Shown: positions 47,701-57,255, numbered from the stretch's first letter. The stretch is 64,000 nucleotides of DNA from Trileptium ribeirensis (GCA_030248225.1 JASANE010001723.1:49598-113597), one strand, 5' to 3'. Translations and numbers: made by a program. The notes: generated from the sequence alone by a model not told the origin.

Positions 47701-50700
47701 ACACTAATTTGATAAAAGGTCTATAAAATTCTGTTTACCAAAGCAACGTAATGGTACAAAGTGTATATGTAAAGAACTAGGGTTTTATAATCAAAATAAA
47801 TTTTACGAGACCACAAGTTTATGCAAAAGCAGAAAAACATTCAGACATATACGTCTTAAAACACTAATTTGATAAATGATTGATATATGCGTTTGCTGTG
47901 GGTGCAGAACAAAAGTGTGCTCCCTTGTTACCTGTTTCCGCGATCTTGTGACAGGACCGCTACTTTTTTAAAAACTCAGTCGAATTTAAAATCTAGCAAT
48001 AAGCATTTTCTATGATTAAAAAGCGGCAAACTTTCCCAGCCGGCCGGGATGTTGTACCTTCGTCACTGCTGTCAGGACAGTCACTCCGGCCATCTTGAAA
48101 CATATCAGCTGCCACACACTTTGAACCATCTCGACACAAGAAATGTGCTGCTGGACAGGCTGTAATGGAATTACACATAATAATATTATTGAGATTAACC
48201 GTCACGTTAAAGAATGTATAATGCTTTCCGATACGCAAGCGGAGCTATCACGATTATGGGGAGTGCATTAAGATTGTCACGTGAAGAATGTATAATGCTT
48301 TAATACAATGTTTATAGAATTTTTAAGACCAAGACGAGGACGCTTTCACTAATCAACAATCCGTAAAAATATTACGGATATAACTTGACAAAACACATGA
48401 TAAAGCAAATAAAAAAACCAAGTAATCCTAATCCAATTCAACAAAATTTTTCATTTATGGATTATATATGCATCGCTGCAAATTACAATTTCTGTCTTCT
48501 CTATAAAACTTATCTTCCTGCTTCTATATAAAACATACCTTCATCTGAACCGTCAACACAATCAGTTATGCCGTCGTGAAACTTAGAAGGGTCTATACAG
48601 TCACTCTGGTCCATGCAGATGAAGAAATGCGGCTGGCACCCTAAAATGCAAATCAATAAGTAAAGTGCCGTACAAAAATACCTAAAGAATAACTGTAATT
48701 CCACGTTAATAAAATTGCGTCCAAAATAACCGTTAATTCCACCAGAATGTCAAAATTAAGCAAGCTGTTGCCTCTTATGCAGTTTCCGTGCCTTTTTACT
48801 AGCCCCAATTATACACAAATGAGGTGGAATTCCACGAGAATGTCAAACTTATGCAAGCTGTTGCCTCTTATGCAGTTTCCGAGCCTTTTTACTGGTCCCA
48901 ATTATATACAACTGAGGTGGAATTCCACCAGAGTGTCAAACTTAAGGAAGCTTTTGCCTCTTATGCAGTTTCCGTGCCTTTTTGCTAGCCCCAATTATAC
49001 ACAACTGAGGTGGAATTCCACCAGAATGTCAAACTTAAGCAAGCTGTCGCCTCTTATGCAGTTTCCGTGCCTTTTTACTAGCCCCAATTATATACAAATG
49101 AGGTGTGGAGCAGAACTAAGCGGCAGATAACGCAATTCAAATCCAAAACGATTAAGGGCACAGCTCTTTATAACAAGAATTTGGGAACATTGAACCCAAT
49201 CGACCCAGGGTAAACAATTAACAGTGGAAGTTTAATGTGTATTTCTGTACATTCTCGTGGTTCATGATAATTATGTATGCTGAACATTAAATAATATCCA
49301 ACGAATGATCAGTTGAGGGCTGAACGTCAAAAAATGTCATGACTGGTTAATTGTGTGCGCCTCAAACGCCGAAAAGGCAAGTTTCACCAGCTAAAGCAAT
49401 GACCAAAATTTATTTCATCATTTATTAAATGCTAAAATGTTCGCACACACGAGGCGATAAAAAAATTTATATATCAAACCTTCATCGAAACCAGACATGC
49501 AATCGATTTTGCCATCTAGTACTGAATACAGGCTTACACACTTTGGTTTGCCGAACTTGCAATCAAACTGCCACTTGTAGCATTCTGAAATAGATATATC
49601 TAGGTAGATGTTCTGCTGGGAACGTTGTTCTGTAACGGTATTAGCTGTATGAACGTTCCTAATCCCTAATTTTAAAGTCGCTCTTCTCTTAGCACCGAGC
49701 ACATTAAAGCCGTGTGTGGTAGCGAAATCTGTTGCAGGTTATTTGCTAAGATAAAGTACTACAATATGGGTGCATTATAATTAATGATATTAGGTATTAT
49801 TGTTGGAAAATTCGTGGTAGCGAAATCTGCTGCAGAATACTTGCTAAAGTACGACAATTTGGATAATAATCACTGAAATTAGGTATTATAGCTGAAAAAA
49901 TGTGTGGTAGCGGAATTCGTTGCAGAATCCTTGCAAAGATAAAGTACTACAATATGGATATATCAATAAGCACGTTATAGCTACGCCGTTTCCTGTGGAG
50001 AATTCAAATCGTGTTCACTGACATGGTTTGCATTAATAATTTCGGTTCTATGCACTAGGAACCATTCCGTTCAAGTTTTCACGTGCTTACGTCTAGCAGA
50101 GTACAAGATGCACACTGCAAATCTAAGCAGTTTTTGCACGGAAATCAATATGTAACCAAAATACCTTCGTCTGAGCCATCAGCGCAATCAACGATACCGT
50201 CTTGCCATTTTATTCGAGCGATGCAGGTGAAGTTGTCATGCCTGCAGCGGAAATCGTTTGGCGATGGACAAGGCAGTATGTTGCTGTTTCCTGAAACCAA
50301 ACACTAGTATTAATATGTTATAAGCCGTAGGTGTCTACAGAATGGAGATAGGCCATCGGAATTATAATGCCGACCCCACCACCCCAGACGATATTTACCC
50401 TCAAGGCTTTTACCGCTCTCCCGAGCCTTCGTTGGCGTGCGAAAAATATGAAAACTTTAGCAATGAGTTTTGAAAATTTCATATTTACCCCACCTCATGT
50501 TGCACATCCGGCGCCCATCACCCGTCGTAACCATATACCCGCAGGGCACTGGACACCTATGGAATATCCGTCAGTGACTTTTGCGGTTATGAGAGAAATA
50601 GAACTAGTTCTGCTATAAATGGAAATTACCACCAACCTTCCATCGTACCTACCCTGTCATTCTGTGTGATGATACTGTGGTACGGTCGCAACTAAAAACT

Positions 50701-52622
50701 ATACCTTTCATTTTTTTCTGTTCCCTAGAAGATAAATTAAAGTTTTTCTGATTCCTCGAACATTGTTTTTCTGATTCCTAGAATATTATTTTTCTGATTC
50801 CTAGAATACTGTTTTTCTGATTCCTAGAACCTTGTTTTTCAGATTCCTAGAACATTGTTTTTCTGATTCCTAGAACATTGGTAATATTGCTGAGTTGATA
50901 TTGAAAACTCTTAAGTTAAAACCATACCATTATTAAACGATAAGGCACTCACAGTACCACATAAGCTTTCGCTACAATTGCCGCTGTTGTTTCAATAGTG
51001 ACCAAACATAAAGTATTTTTCAGAACTTTTAAAGATTTGCTGAACACACAATGAACCACGAAGATACATCACACAAAACAGTGTGACAAATACAGCGTCC
51101 TGATTTCGCTATGTCATCTGTTTTTATATTCTGTCTCGCCCACGCATGAACACTGTCAAATTGCCAAGTTAGCCCCAGTAGTATTTAAGCAAATTAAATT
51201 AGCTGACTTATGGCAATATGCAAATTAGCTGTGGATGTATGCAGCCGGAATTAAAATCAATAAACTTGAATTGTTTCAATACAAGCTAAAATATGAAAAC
51301 TACAATGTGCGAACGATATTTTCGCCAAAGAAACCATATCATTCTATAGCATTTCCATCTTCATCTTTTCTTGAAGTAAAACATAAGTTCCAATTTTAAC
51401 CAGAATTTCTTAAATTAAGCGGCGATGTCGTCTACATTTACAGAAAATATTTTTAGTCAAAACATTTTGTTATAAATCTAAAATGGTGAAAAGTAGGGTA
51501 GAAAAAATGAACGGGAAACGGTAATATGAAAAGTATCCGCTCTGTTATGTCCGTCTACGGACGGTTTTCGGTTTTTTACCCAAACAAGCATAGTTTTCAT
51601 AATTTAAAGGTCTAAGTAACATAAAGTTACAAAAAAACTAGTACAACATTTAATTGTGCAACATAATTCTGAATATTTATACCGTTTTTATATGAACACT
51701 ACAACGTGTAATTGGACCTGTTAACCTTTAAATTTATATAAGAAATATAAAGTTAACACCGTAAAAACAGAAGAAATCTGGGTTTATCGTTATAGGTATT
51801 ACGCTGTGACATTGTTTCCACTTTTTTCAAGCTGGCCAGCATCAGTTAAAATATAGCTCTCGCTTAGTGTGGCTTAAATTGATGCGGATCTTCTGTATTT
51901 CTGGTGCCCTTGAAATCTGAACTGCTGACGCAGATTAAAAGGGTTTCAATTTGTTATTCTGGCGTATAATCTTGTTTCAATTTGTTATTGTGACAAATAA
52001 TCTGTAAAATTCAGTGAATTTATTTTGCATAATACCTGCAATAATTTCTGATGGAACGGGCAAATGGCTAGCGTCAAGTCTACCTGTCTCTGATAATTAT
52101 TTTTTGTTACTCATTCGTATCCAATTTGTTGAGGAATATTGCTTTTGTTTATCTTGAAAAAACCAAAGTAACACGTCGTAATTCAAACCGTATGGAAGCG
52201 AATGTTTATTTGCTATAAGTTAGGTTATTTAATTTTTCACTTACAGACTCCAAGTAGAATCGTGACTACAAGAACCCAACGAATGCTGATGGCGAAACAA
52301 TGAAACAAGATATAAGTTATGTTGTTTAATTTTTACTTACCGACTGCAAGTAGAATCGTGACTACAACAACCCAACGAATGCTGATGGCGAAACAATGAA
52401 ACAAGATATAAGTTAGGTTGTTTAATTTTTCACTTACCGACTCCAAGTAGAATCGTGACTACAAGAACCCAACGAATGCTGATGGCGAAACAATGAAACA
52501 AGATATAAGTTAGGTTGTTTAATTTTTCACTTACCGACTCCAAGTAGAATCGTGACTACAAGAACCCAACGAATGCTGATGGCGAAACAATGAAACAAGA
52601 TGTGAATTCGCCGAAATTGCAT
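33480..52622 (-). CDS. Secreted mosaic protein: signal peptide, five LDLa-like repeats, EGF-like domains, Thr-rich linkers (spliced gene, 3' end not found)
   Basis: Fifteen to sixteen exons read on the minus strand with fitting phases: 52622-52535, 50290-50165, 49584-49480, 48640-48539, 48159-48058, 46429-46276, 45598-45475, 44780-44394, 43061-42950, 41751-41548, 40956-40756, 39216-39047, 37047-36942, 35728-35522, (35294-about 35095), 33815-33480. About 840 codons are seen and the gene continues in phase 1 beyond 33480. Order: signal peptide, five LDLa-like repeats (one per exon), Cys-rich/EGF-like region, then EGF-like domains alternating with Thr/Ser/Pro linkers. The protein is probably extracellular, with a role in adhesion, ligand binding or matrix; the ligand is unknown. 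Exons 44780-40756 and 39216-about 35095 form two copies of a four-exon block. The 3' terminal exon may lie beyond the mobile-element island or be lost. Confidence 0.8.
33990..34210. repeat. AT/ATAC simple repeats in intron
   Basis: Runs of TATATA, ACATATAT and TATAAATA with no other signal, located in the mosaic gene. Confidence 0.85.
35053..35294 (-). pseudogene. Frameshifted EGF-like exon (duplicate of exon 11)
   Basis: After a TTTTTTGTAG acceptor at 35294 the frame reads a Thr/Ser linker, then GECVSDKRLSSC, NAEC and VLYGLCV as in exon 11. One base is missing near 35116 where the paralogue has GTTTGC and this copy has GTTGC. The CRDGY part is thus out of frame and the frame runs to a stop at 35053. 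The exon is symmetric (phase 1-1 family), so skipping it would keep the gene in frame. It may also be a terminal exon of a shorter isoform, or a sequencing error. Confidence 0.65.
35522..35728 (-). CDS. Mosaic gene exon 14, EGF-like
   Basis: Acceptor TGTTTACAG, donor G|GTGAGT, phase 1-1. Linker, then GECDPDFDDC, RTVC, YRCICIDGHV and GDC. Clear duplicate of exon 10. Confidence 0.85.
36942..37047 (-). CDS. Mosaic gene exon 13, EGF-like
   Basis: Acceptor TTAAACAG, donor G|GTACGT, phase 0 to 1. EGCDQQREIC, then VYECRCDYGYIRNSS, then GKC; it completes the EGF started by YRCDPR and is the duplicate of exon 9. Confidence 0.85.
38288..38340 (+). repeat. ~31-bp tandem doublet
   Basis: GTGCAACTTTAGAAGGCTTT occurs twice in a row, about 31 bp apart, inside a mosaic-gene intron. 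Confidence 0.8.
38315..38579. other. Sequence upstream of the 28S fragment
   Basis: GC content rises towards the rRNA fragment from about 38460. The open frame here (38315-38779) runs through the rRNA piece and is not protein coding. The upstream part may belong to the element that carried the fragment. Confidence 0.4.
38580..38713 (+). rRNA. 28S rRNA fragment (domain IV/V junction region), plus sense, within intron
   Basis: TCTAATTAGTGACGCGCATG, then AATGGATTAACGAGATTC, TACTGTCCCTATCTACTATC, AAACCACAGC, GGAACGGG and GGGGAAAGAAGACCCTGTTG, then GAGCTTGACTCTA are hallmarks of the conserved nuclear 28S region next to the R2/R1 retrotransposon target sites. Homology starts just 3' of the R2 site and ends after CTCTA. 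The fragment is isolated, antisense to the host gene, and cannot be a working rRNA gene. Substitutions in one helix are paired (GCGGTG 38653-38658 with CACCGC 38667-38672). Confidence 0.85.
39047..39216 (-). CDS. Mosaic gene exon 12, Thr-rich linker
   Basis: Acceptor TTATTTTCAG, donor AGA|GTAAGA, phase 1 to 0. Dominated by Thr, Ser, Ala and Ile (TTAITISTTISTSTATTSSS), ending YRCDPR, the first Cys of the next EGF-like unit. It is the duplicate counterpart of the linker part of exon 8. Confidence 0.8.
40756..40956 (-). CDS. Mosaic gene exon 11, EGF-like
   Basis: Acceptor AAAGTTTTAG, donor CATCA|GTAGGT, phase 1-1. A Thr/Ser/Pro linker, then GECDPNRPYESC, NAEC, LYGICVCRYGY and LCI: a complete EGF-like domain. 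Confidence 0.85.
41548..41751 (-). CDS. Mosaic gene exon 10, EGF-like
   Basis: Acceptor AAATTTTAG, donor ACG|GTAGTC, phase 1-1. A short linker, then GECDPLYDDC, NTEC, YVCACRHGYI and GHC: six cysteines in EGF spacing. Confidence 0.85.
41860..42240. other. GC-rich intronic block
   Basis: Contains CCCTGCCCGTCCGCCCCC and TCCCCCCCCCAC-like runs within an AT-rich intron, probably a mobile-element remnant; no ORF or RNA family is recognised. Confidence 0.35.
42950..43061 (-). CDS. Mosaic gene exon 9, EGF-like
   Basis: Acceptor CATTTTAG, donor G|GTATGC, phase 0 to 1. DKRYCRRPHEAC, then GVYMCQCDNQYIRNY, then GDC; together with HRCMPH of exon 8 it makes the six-Cys EGF pattern. Confidence 0.8.
44394..44780 (-). 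CDS. Mosaic gene exon 8, EGF end and Thr-rich linker
   Basis: Acceptor TTTTTCCAG, donor CAC|GTAAGA, phase 0-0, 387 bp. It starts IMAGAPRCICAMGTFRPPG, finishing the EGF-like unit, then runs through about 90 residues rich in Thr, Pro, Ala and Ser (likely O-glycosylated) and ends HRCMPH, the first Cys of the next EGF-like domain. Confidence 0.8.
44925..45030 (-). pseudogene. Degenerate duplicate of exon 8 start
   Basis: The minus strand repeats the acceptor and start of exon 8 (TTTTTTCAGATAATGGCAGG, then CGCTGCATTTGT) but diverges and shifts frame within about 20 codons. It lies in the intron just upstream of the intact exon and keeps an acceptor-like site. Confidence 0.7.
45475..45598 (-). CDS. 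Mosaic gene exon 7, Cys-rich
   Basis: Acceptor ACTTTTCAG, donor ATG|GTACGT, phase 2 to 0. It encodes CPDGSAPRKHMPREG... then VPCGNDYSLEC and KLGEVCM. Joined to exon 8 (RCICAMGTF, then VEC) it completes a six-Cys EGF-like pattern. Confidence 0.75.
45705..46010. repeat. ~165-bp tandem duplication in intron
   Basis: GGAGGTAAAACAATATAAAA... TATTACTGCCCACCCCTGAG is repeated as GGAGGCAAAACAATATAAAA... TATTACTGCCCGCCTCTAAG with moderate divergence. Confidence 0.8.
46276..46429 (-). CDS. Mosaic gene exon 6, LDLa-like repeat 5 plus linker
   Basis: Acceptor TTTACACAG, donor AG|GTAAGA, phase 1 to 2. CTPFQYECSCGWPRC, then GDSIDHCVDGSDER, followed by a linker (ALFANQIGAPNDAAIR). It has an extra Cys between C2 and C3 and again lacks C4 and C6. 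Confidence 0.8.
46625..47880. repeat. 152-161-bp tandem array, eight copies, in mosaic-gene intron
   Basis: CCAAAGCARCGTAATGGTAC recurs at about 46634, 46794, 46951, 47103, 47255, 47416, 47577 and 47738, each followed by GCACTAGGGTT, ACGAGACCACA and CAGACATATACGTCTTAAAA. Two neighbouring copies lack an 8-9-bp block (AAGTGTAC). Copies are highly similar, implying recent expansion. Confidence 0.95.
48058..48159 (-). CDS. Mosaic gene exon 5, LDLa-like repeat 4
   Basis: Phase 1-1, 102 bp; CATTACAG acceptor, G|GTACAA donor. CPAAHFLCRDGSKC, then QDGRSDCPDSSDE. Same four-cysteine form. Confidence 0.85.
48539..48640 (-). CDS. Mosaic gene exon 4, LDLa-like repeat 3
   Basis: Phase 1-1, 102 bp; GCATTTTAG acceptor, G|GTATGT donor. 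CQPHFFIC, SDC, then HDGITDCVDGSDE. Same four-cysteine form. Confidence 0.85.
48740..49115. repeat. ~93-bp tandem repeat, four copies
   Basis: Each unit holds ATGTCAAACTTAAGCAAGC, TTATGCAGTTTCCGTGCC and CCCCAATTATA. Because 93 is a multiple of 3, a 127-codon plus frame results; it is a repeat artefact in an intron of the minus-strand gene. Confidence 0.9.
49480..49584 (-). CDS. Mosaic gene exon 3, LDLa-like repeat 2
   Basis: Phase 1-1, 105 bp. CYKWQFDC, KPKC, then LDGKIDCMSGFDE. The calcium motif is altered (MSGF in place of xDGS). It lacks the C4 and C6 cysteines. Confidence 0.8.
49710..49965. repeat. ~95-bp tandem repeat, three copies
   Basis: GTGGTAGCGAAATCTGYTGCAG followed by TTGCTAA and TACTACAATATGG recurs three times with small gaps. 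Confidence 0.8.
50165..50290 (-). CDS. Mosaic gene exon 2, LDLa-like repeat 1
   Basis: TTTCAG acceptor, G|GTATTT donor, phase 1-1. It contains CPSPNDFRC, FTC, then WQDGIVDCADGSDE, the acidic calcium-binding motif of LDL-receptor class A domains. The fourth and sixth canonical cysteines are absent. Confidence 0.85.
50725..50885. repeat. 28-bp minisatellite, about six copies
   Basis: TTTTTCTGATTCCTAGAACA-type units in direct succession, upstream (on the minus strand) of LDLa exon 1. Confidence 0.9.
52235..52610 (-). repeat. ~97-bp tandem repeat of signal exon end, splice donor and intron (four copies)
   Basis: Four units, each holding the exon sequence for FAISIRWVLVV and the GTAAGTG-type donor, followed by about 30 bp of intron. 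Copies begin near 52241, 52336, 52433 and 52530. All keep an open frame and a GT donor in phase 1 (the lowest-coordinate copy reads T|GTAAG), but only the outermost has the start codon. Confidence 0.9.
52535..52622 (-). CDS. Mosaic gene exon 1 (signal peptide)
   Basis: Start ATG at 52622, then MQFRRIHILF, a basic and hydrophobic core with RWVLVVTILLGV, ending at G|GTAAGTG in phase 1. This is a plausible signal peptide with cleavage after the core. It is the only one of four tandem copies with an in-frame ATG. Confidence 0.7.
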
Positions 52623-52639
52623 ATGATAACATGGCACTA

Positions 52640-54230
52640 TAAAAATTCCGCTGAAAGTGCAGCTCATATTTCGTTGTTCGTTTGAATAGAATTGGTCAAA
52701 AATGTATTGATATGCTATCCACGCAGCGAACTAAATTAACAGACAGGATTGCACATTGAAATCAGATTATTTCTATTGTTTAAAGATTAGAAAGCATGTG
52801 ACCCAACAGTGTATTAATGTTAAAATAAATTCGTTTGCTATAAACTTTGCAGTGAATTTTGTTATGCAATCGATTCCCAGGAAACTCAATGTAACGATTG
52901 CACAGGCATACCAGTGAGGATTTAAAAGCTTTAATATAAATCCTTTAATAAGCTTTAATATAAAATAATTTAATATAAAATTTTAAGAAATTTAACTGTT
53001 TCCAAATACACGGCATAAAATGTAGTTATTATTGCATGTGATTGCAGTATCCTCATATTATTTATGCATATTAAAATGGTTATATTAAATTATATTAAAT
53101 TAAGAATTACTTTTTTAAAGAAATCTAAAATAGTAACTAACTATTTATCGCCTGATAATTTTAAACTAACAGAAATACGCTAAAATATCGCAGCAGACTA
53201 ACGTTGAAGGCTAAAGACGTTGAATCATGGTTGAAGCAAAACATGTCATTACCTATTATACCCTAATGTATAAATAACATACGCGCCCTGAAAGTGAGAA
53301 ATAAATATGTACCAATTATAGTTCAAATTCGTAATTGCATACCCACAAGTTAGCACTATCCGAGAATGGATTATTTTATAGAAAATATGTTGAATTTATA
53401 ACGCAGTTACAGAGGTATAAAACCCCATCTGAGGATATTACTAAAGTAAAATTTTGAAATTGAAATGGAAAAACACAAACTGACACAATAAATATCACAT
53501 GCTATCTACTATGTACATCACATTCTCAATGAAACCCAGCGATTTAATATTAAAACACACCTTTATTATTAGTGTAGAGCTTCGCTGACATTAACGATCT
53601 ATTGGAAATTATACCTATCGGAAATCTAATTATGACAAGTGAATTTTGACCCGGAGTCTACTTTCAATTGCTACGATTAGAAACTAACACGCAATGAATC
53701 GCTAAAAAACCGGCTAGTCTTATTGCAGCTTATAAATAATAGCACGTGTATTTGGACTTATAGCTATAATTTAAAAGTACAAATTTCTAACGGCGGTCTT
53801 ACATTTTCCAACAGACATTACTGTTACTGCACAAGTTAAATCGCTGCGCAAATCTATATCTTATCGGAAAAGCACTCAGGAGTACGACCTATCGCAACAT
53901 CAAACTATTATTATTCCGTTTTAAAATCAACATTTGAAGAATGAAACGGTGTGATATTCAACAAACATACGCGTAGCACAAGCCAATAAAAGTAGAATGG
54001 CACGACCACGTGGAATTAGTAAGTACTTGATACTTGAAAACTGCTGAAATTTTAACCGAGTTACTTTGTTGTCACAAACAAGCTATATTTTCTGGATAAA
54101 CTAACGACCATATTTTCTGTTTTGAGCAGCAGTTGTAAATTGCTTGCTCATTAATTGCACAACTATCGAGCATGACTTTTGCAGCTGCAGTAAAACAAAT
54201 TCTCGAAGTTCACAGAATTGAACTTGTTGG
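52640..54230. other. Region upstream of the mosaic gene
   Basis: AT-rich with no recognised gene. It should hold the mosaic gene promoter; no convincing TATA box was placed at a plausible distance from the ATG at 52622. Confidence 0.4.
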
Positions 54231-54249
54231 TTCCGGGAAAAGAAGTTGC

Positions 54250-54680
54250 TAATACAAGAATAATCTATTATATAAATACATATATTAATATAAATATATT
54301 AATATATATTTATATACTAATATATATTTATATTATAAATTAATATAATATAAATATACATATATGTAATATAAATTTAGGAAACTAATATATTAATACA
54401 GAAAAAAATAATATATAAATTGATAGAGAAATTACGATACCGATAGTTTAAAATATAAGTTTTAACAATCTGGAACTGTGCATACCCTGCCTTCCCCACT
54501 CCCATATTTTAAAATATATGTATAAATTATATATAAGTATATTTATATATCAATAGAAATATATACAAATACATATTTATATATTAATATATATTTGTAA
54601 TATATAAGAAACTAATATATATTAATACAGAGACAATAATATATATTAATACAAACTTACGGTACCGGTAGTTTAAAAGA
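54250..54680. repeat. AT-rich TATA-type repeats with a duplicated module
   Basis: Long TATATAAATATA runs flank two related modules (CCGATAGTTTAAAATATAAG near 54440 and CCGGTAGTTTAAAAGATAAG near 54664). Confidence 0.75.
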
Positions 54681-54699
54681 TAAGCTTTAAGAATATGCA

Positions 54700-55020
54700 G
54701 CTGTGCAGACCCGCAAGCCGCGCGGAAAATTAAACGATTGTAGCAGAAGTACAAAAGTTTCAGTGCAAAACCAGGTAAACTGGGAGAAATTATCAGTAAG
54801 CGGATGAGAATTTTTGGGTACAGTTTTGGCCTACTCGCTGCTGTGCAATTCCACCCCCTCCACTCCCTCGGAGTACTTTTAAACCTGTGCGACGGACCTT
54901 GCACACCTATACAGTAAACCGATGACTTGAGTAAGAACGTTAATAGCATTCTTGTTTTTAGTTTGTTGATAGCGGCTAACTTGTGGAAAATTTCATCAGC
55001 ATTTGGTCCGCTCACAAATT
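54700..55020. other. GC-richer block, unassigned
   Basis: A minus-strand frame (MSGPNADEIFHKL...) is open across this block but runs on into TATA repeat sequence, so it is not trusted. No family is recognised. Confidence 0.25.
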
Positions 55021-55623
55021 AAATACCGAAAATTATTGATTACGACATATACATGTGAAATTTATACAGCGGTCATATTATTTATGGGAATAGAGCAGCT
55101 CGTTCATGCTGTAACTTGCAATTTGTGGGATTAACAGAACGATTTTACTTTGTAGAAAAACAACAGGTGAACTGAAATTGTAAATTACAATATTGTACTG
55201 TTATTGCGCATGCAGATATACAAAATTACAATTATTATTAATAAAGTGACGTATTGACTAATAACAATACTGCAAACTTGTAACGTTGTCGCATGATGGA
55301 ATTTTTACACGTTAACGTTGCAGTTCGACTTTTTTACATGAAACGAAAAGCGCGTTAAAAGTTTCGAAAGAAAAAATTATATCGCAAAAAGTATGAAATC
55401 AGAGTAGTTTACAGGTTTTACTTCATATTTGTACAAACCAATGTCACCCATATGTTATTGTAGATGTTTTAATTAATATATCTGTACAAAACTACATGTA
55501 TTATGCAACAACTGTAGACAAACGTTGAGTTGGTTACAACTAAAACGGATCAGGCTGTGTTTAGGAGTTCATAACATGTTTAGGCTGTTATCTGCCGTTA
55601 AAAACTGCGACACGGAATACATT

Positions 55624-55833
55624 CTAGTTATTTTGTGCTTCTAAGGCTTCATAACGGATTTGATTTGGCACTTCGCTACACAACTTTTGCAGGACAATAG
55701 TAGGACTATGGCTGTTTACTGTGGCGTTGGCAGATAAGACTACATCGTCGCTGACACAACGAACCAAATACAGTACAGAAAGATTGCACGGAAAAACTTC
55801 TAAAGGCAGTTTTACATTTTCCGACACCCATTT
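55624..55833 (-). CDS. Candidate terminal exon, product unknown
   Basis: GTGTGTTTAG acceptor followed in phase 0 by 69 codons and a TAG. It starts KWVSENVKLPLEVF and contains LYLVRCVSDDVVLSANATV, ending EALEAQNN. The composition is protein-like. The next candidate exons upstream (56032-56114) do not join it in phase, so the gene model is unresolved. Confidence 0.35.
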   Translation of the reverse strand, partial: KWVSENVKLPLEVFPCNLSVLYLVRCVSDDVVLSANATVNSHSPTIVLQKLCSEVPNQIRYEALEAQNN

Positions 55834-56031
55834 CTAAACACACAATTCCTCATATTACACACTGGATTAGACGAGTTCATTTTATCCTCATTACTTTATC
55901 TGTCAATGAGTTACAATACTATCTTTAGATAAAAATTATGTACAACGCACAAAGTCACACAGTAAGACAATAACAGTATAAACCACAAAGTTTTTTACAA
56001 CAAATGTAATAAAAGGGCGCACCAACTTTCT

Positions 56032-56114
56032 TTACTTCGGCAAGCTCTTGGTTGTCATATCCTCTGTACTGGAAGAATGTATTTCTAGCTTTTCTTGATA
56101 ACATTCGTCATCGG
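56032..56114 (-). CDS. Candidate exon with stop, product unknown
   Basis: TTTCTTGTTAG acceptor, phase 1, then DDECYQEKLEIHSSSTEDM and a TAA after SLPK. A GTAAAG donor overlaps the stop, so it could also be internal. Its start phase matches the end of 56360-56474. Confidence 0.35.
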
Positions 56115-56359
56115 CTAACAAGAAATAAATAAATTCTATGAATTTATTGAGTCCTTTTTAAACAGTATTTTGTCATCGTCATTATACATGATTTACATCC
56201 TAGTTCGATCCATGAAATTGCTTAAGAAAACTGGGTGCTGTGCTTGAGATCGTTGGGTCAACAACACCGCTCAATTTTTATGCATGTTAATACTTTGTAT
56301 GTTAACCAAACAATATATTGAGGTCGATAGTCATAGGAAAAATATAAACAATTTGTTAC

Positions 56360-56474
56360 ATGTTTTGCGAACAATAGCACCAACAGGGGTAGGTAGCCGT
56401 CCAGAAACATGGAATAGTCCAGTGCTATTTCTGCCAAAGAATCTGTTCAGGGTCACGTTAAGCAGACAAAATTT
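56360..56474 (-). CDS. Candidate exon, product unknown
   Basis: Acceptor AAAATTGTAG, donor ACAT|GTAACA, phase 0 to 1, 115 bp open: KFCLLNVTLNRFFGRN, then GLFHVSGRLPTPVGAIVRK. Phase joins 56032-56114. The plus strand is also open here, so strand is not certain. Confidence 0.35.
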
Positions 56475-57255
56475 CTACAATTTTAGCATGAAGATATACT
56501 TTTTACTCGTTTATTTCCCTATGGTGCAACCGGTATAAAGTCAATAGAATTAGTATGTCATCTATGGGCACATGTACAGTGAATATATGTCAAATAAAGA
56601 GAACGATTTGAAGTAATATAATATGATAACAGCAACGTTTGCAGCAAATTTGACTAATAATATTTGATATAAGCCTTATTTCCGTGCACAGGAATTGTTG
56701 TATATTTGCGTTGTAAGATTTTTTCAATGGAACACGCGCCTTGAAAATTTTAACCAAATAGTAGCAACCAATCCCAAGTTAAAAATTAAAGTAACCAAAT
56801 TCGCAGTACCGCTTTTAACCGAAATAACTGGTTTTGGCACCACCAATTGTCTCATGAAACGAATCATTCAGTTTATATAATTACTGCATGTATGCGGATT
56901 TAACCCATCTGCACAGTGGAAATTTTAATCAGCTGTATCTACTTTTCGCCAAGTTACAGGCGATAACATTTCTAAATAATTTTAGCCCCAGACACGGTGA
57001 AGCCAAAGAAACTTTATCCAAATAGCGTTGATTTTATACGCCGTTCGATGACGACACTGAAAGTTAAAAATCTATTAACTTTCACCACCATTCTTTCATG
57101 AGTAAAAGAGATTAAATAAAGATGTTTTAACACTGTACATCGCAGCCATGGAACAAAATAATCTCCTAACAACAAAAAGTGTATTGCCTGTCTTTACCGT
57201 CATAAAACTCTACGTATTCACAATGAAACCGATTATAATGACTGTTGAACGGGCT

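Noticed and set aside
46625..47880. CRISPR-like regular repeats
   Set aside because: Whole units are similar end to end with no unique spacers, and the setting is a eukaryotic intron.
48747..49130. 127-codon ORF with a 31-residue repeat
   Set aside because: The 93-bp tandem unit is divisible by three; it lies in an intron of the minus-strand gene.
54584..55015. 143-codon minus-strand ORF
   Set aside because: Its C-terminal third is TATA-type simple repeat read as protein; no supporting splice sites or motifs.
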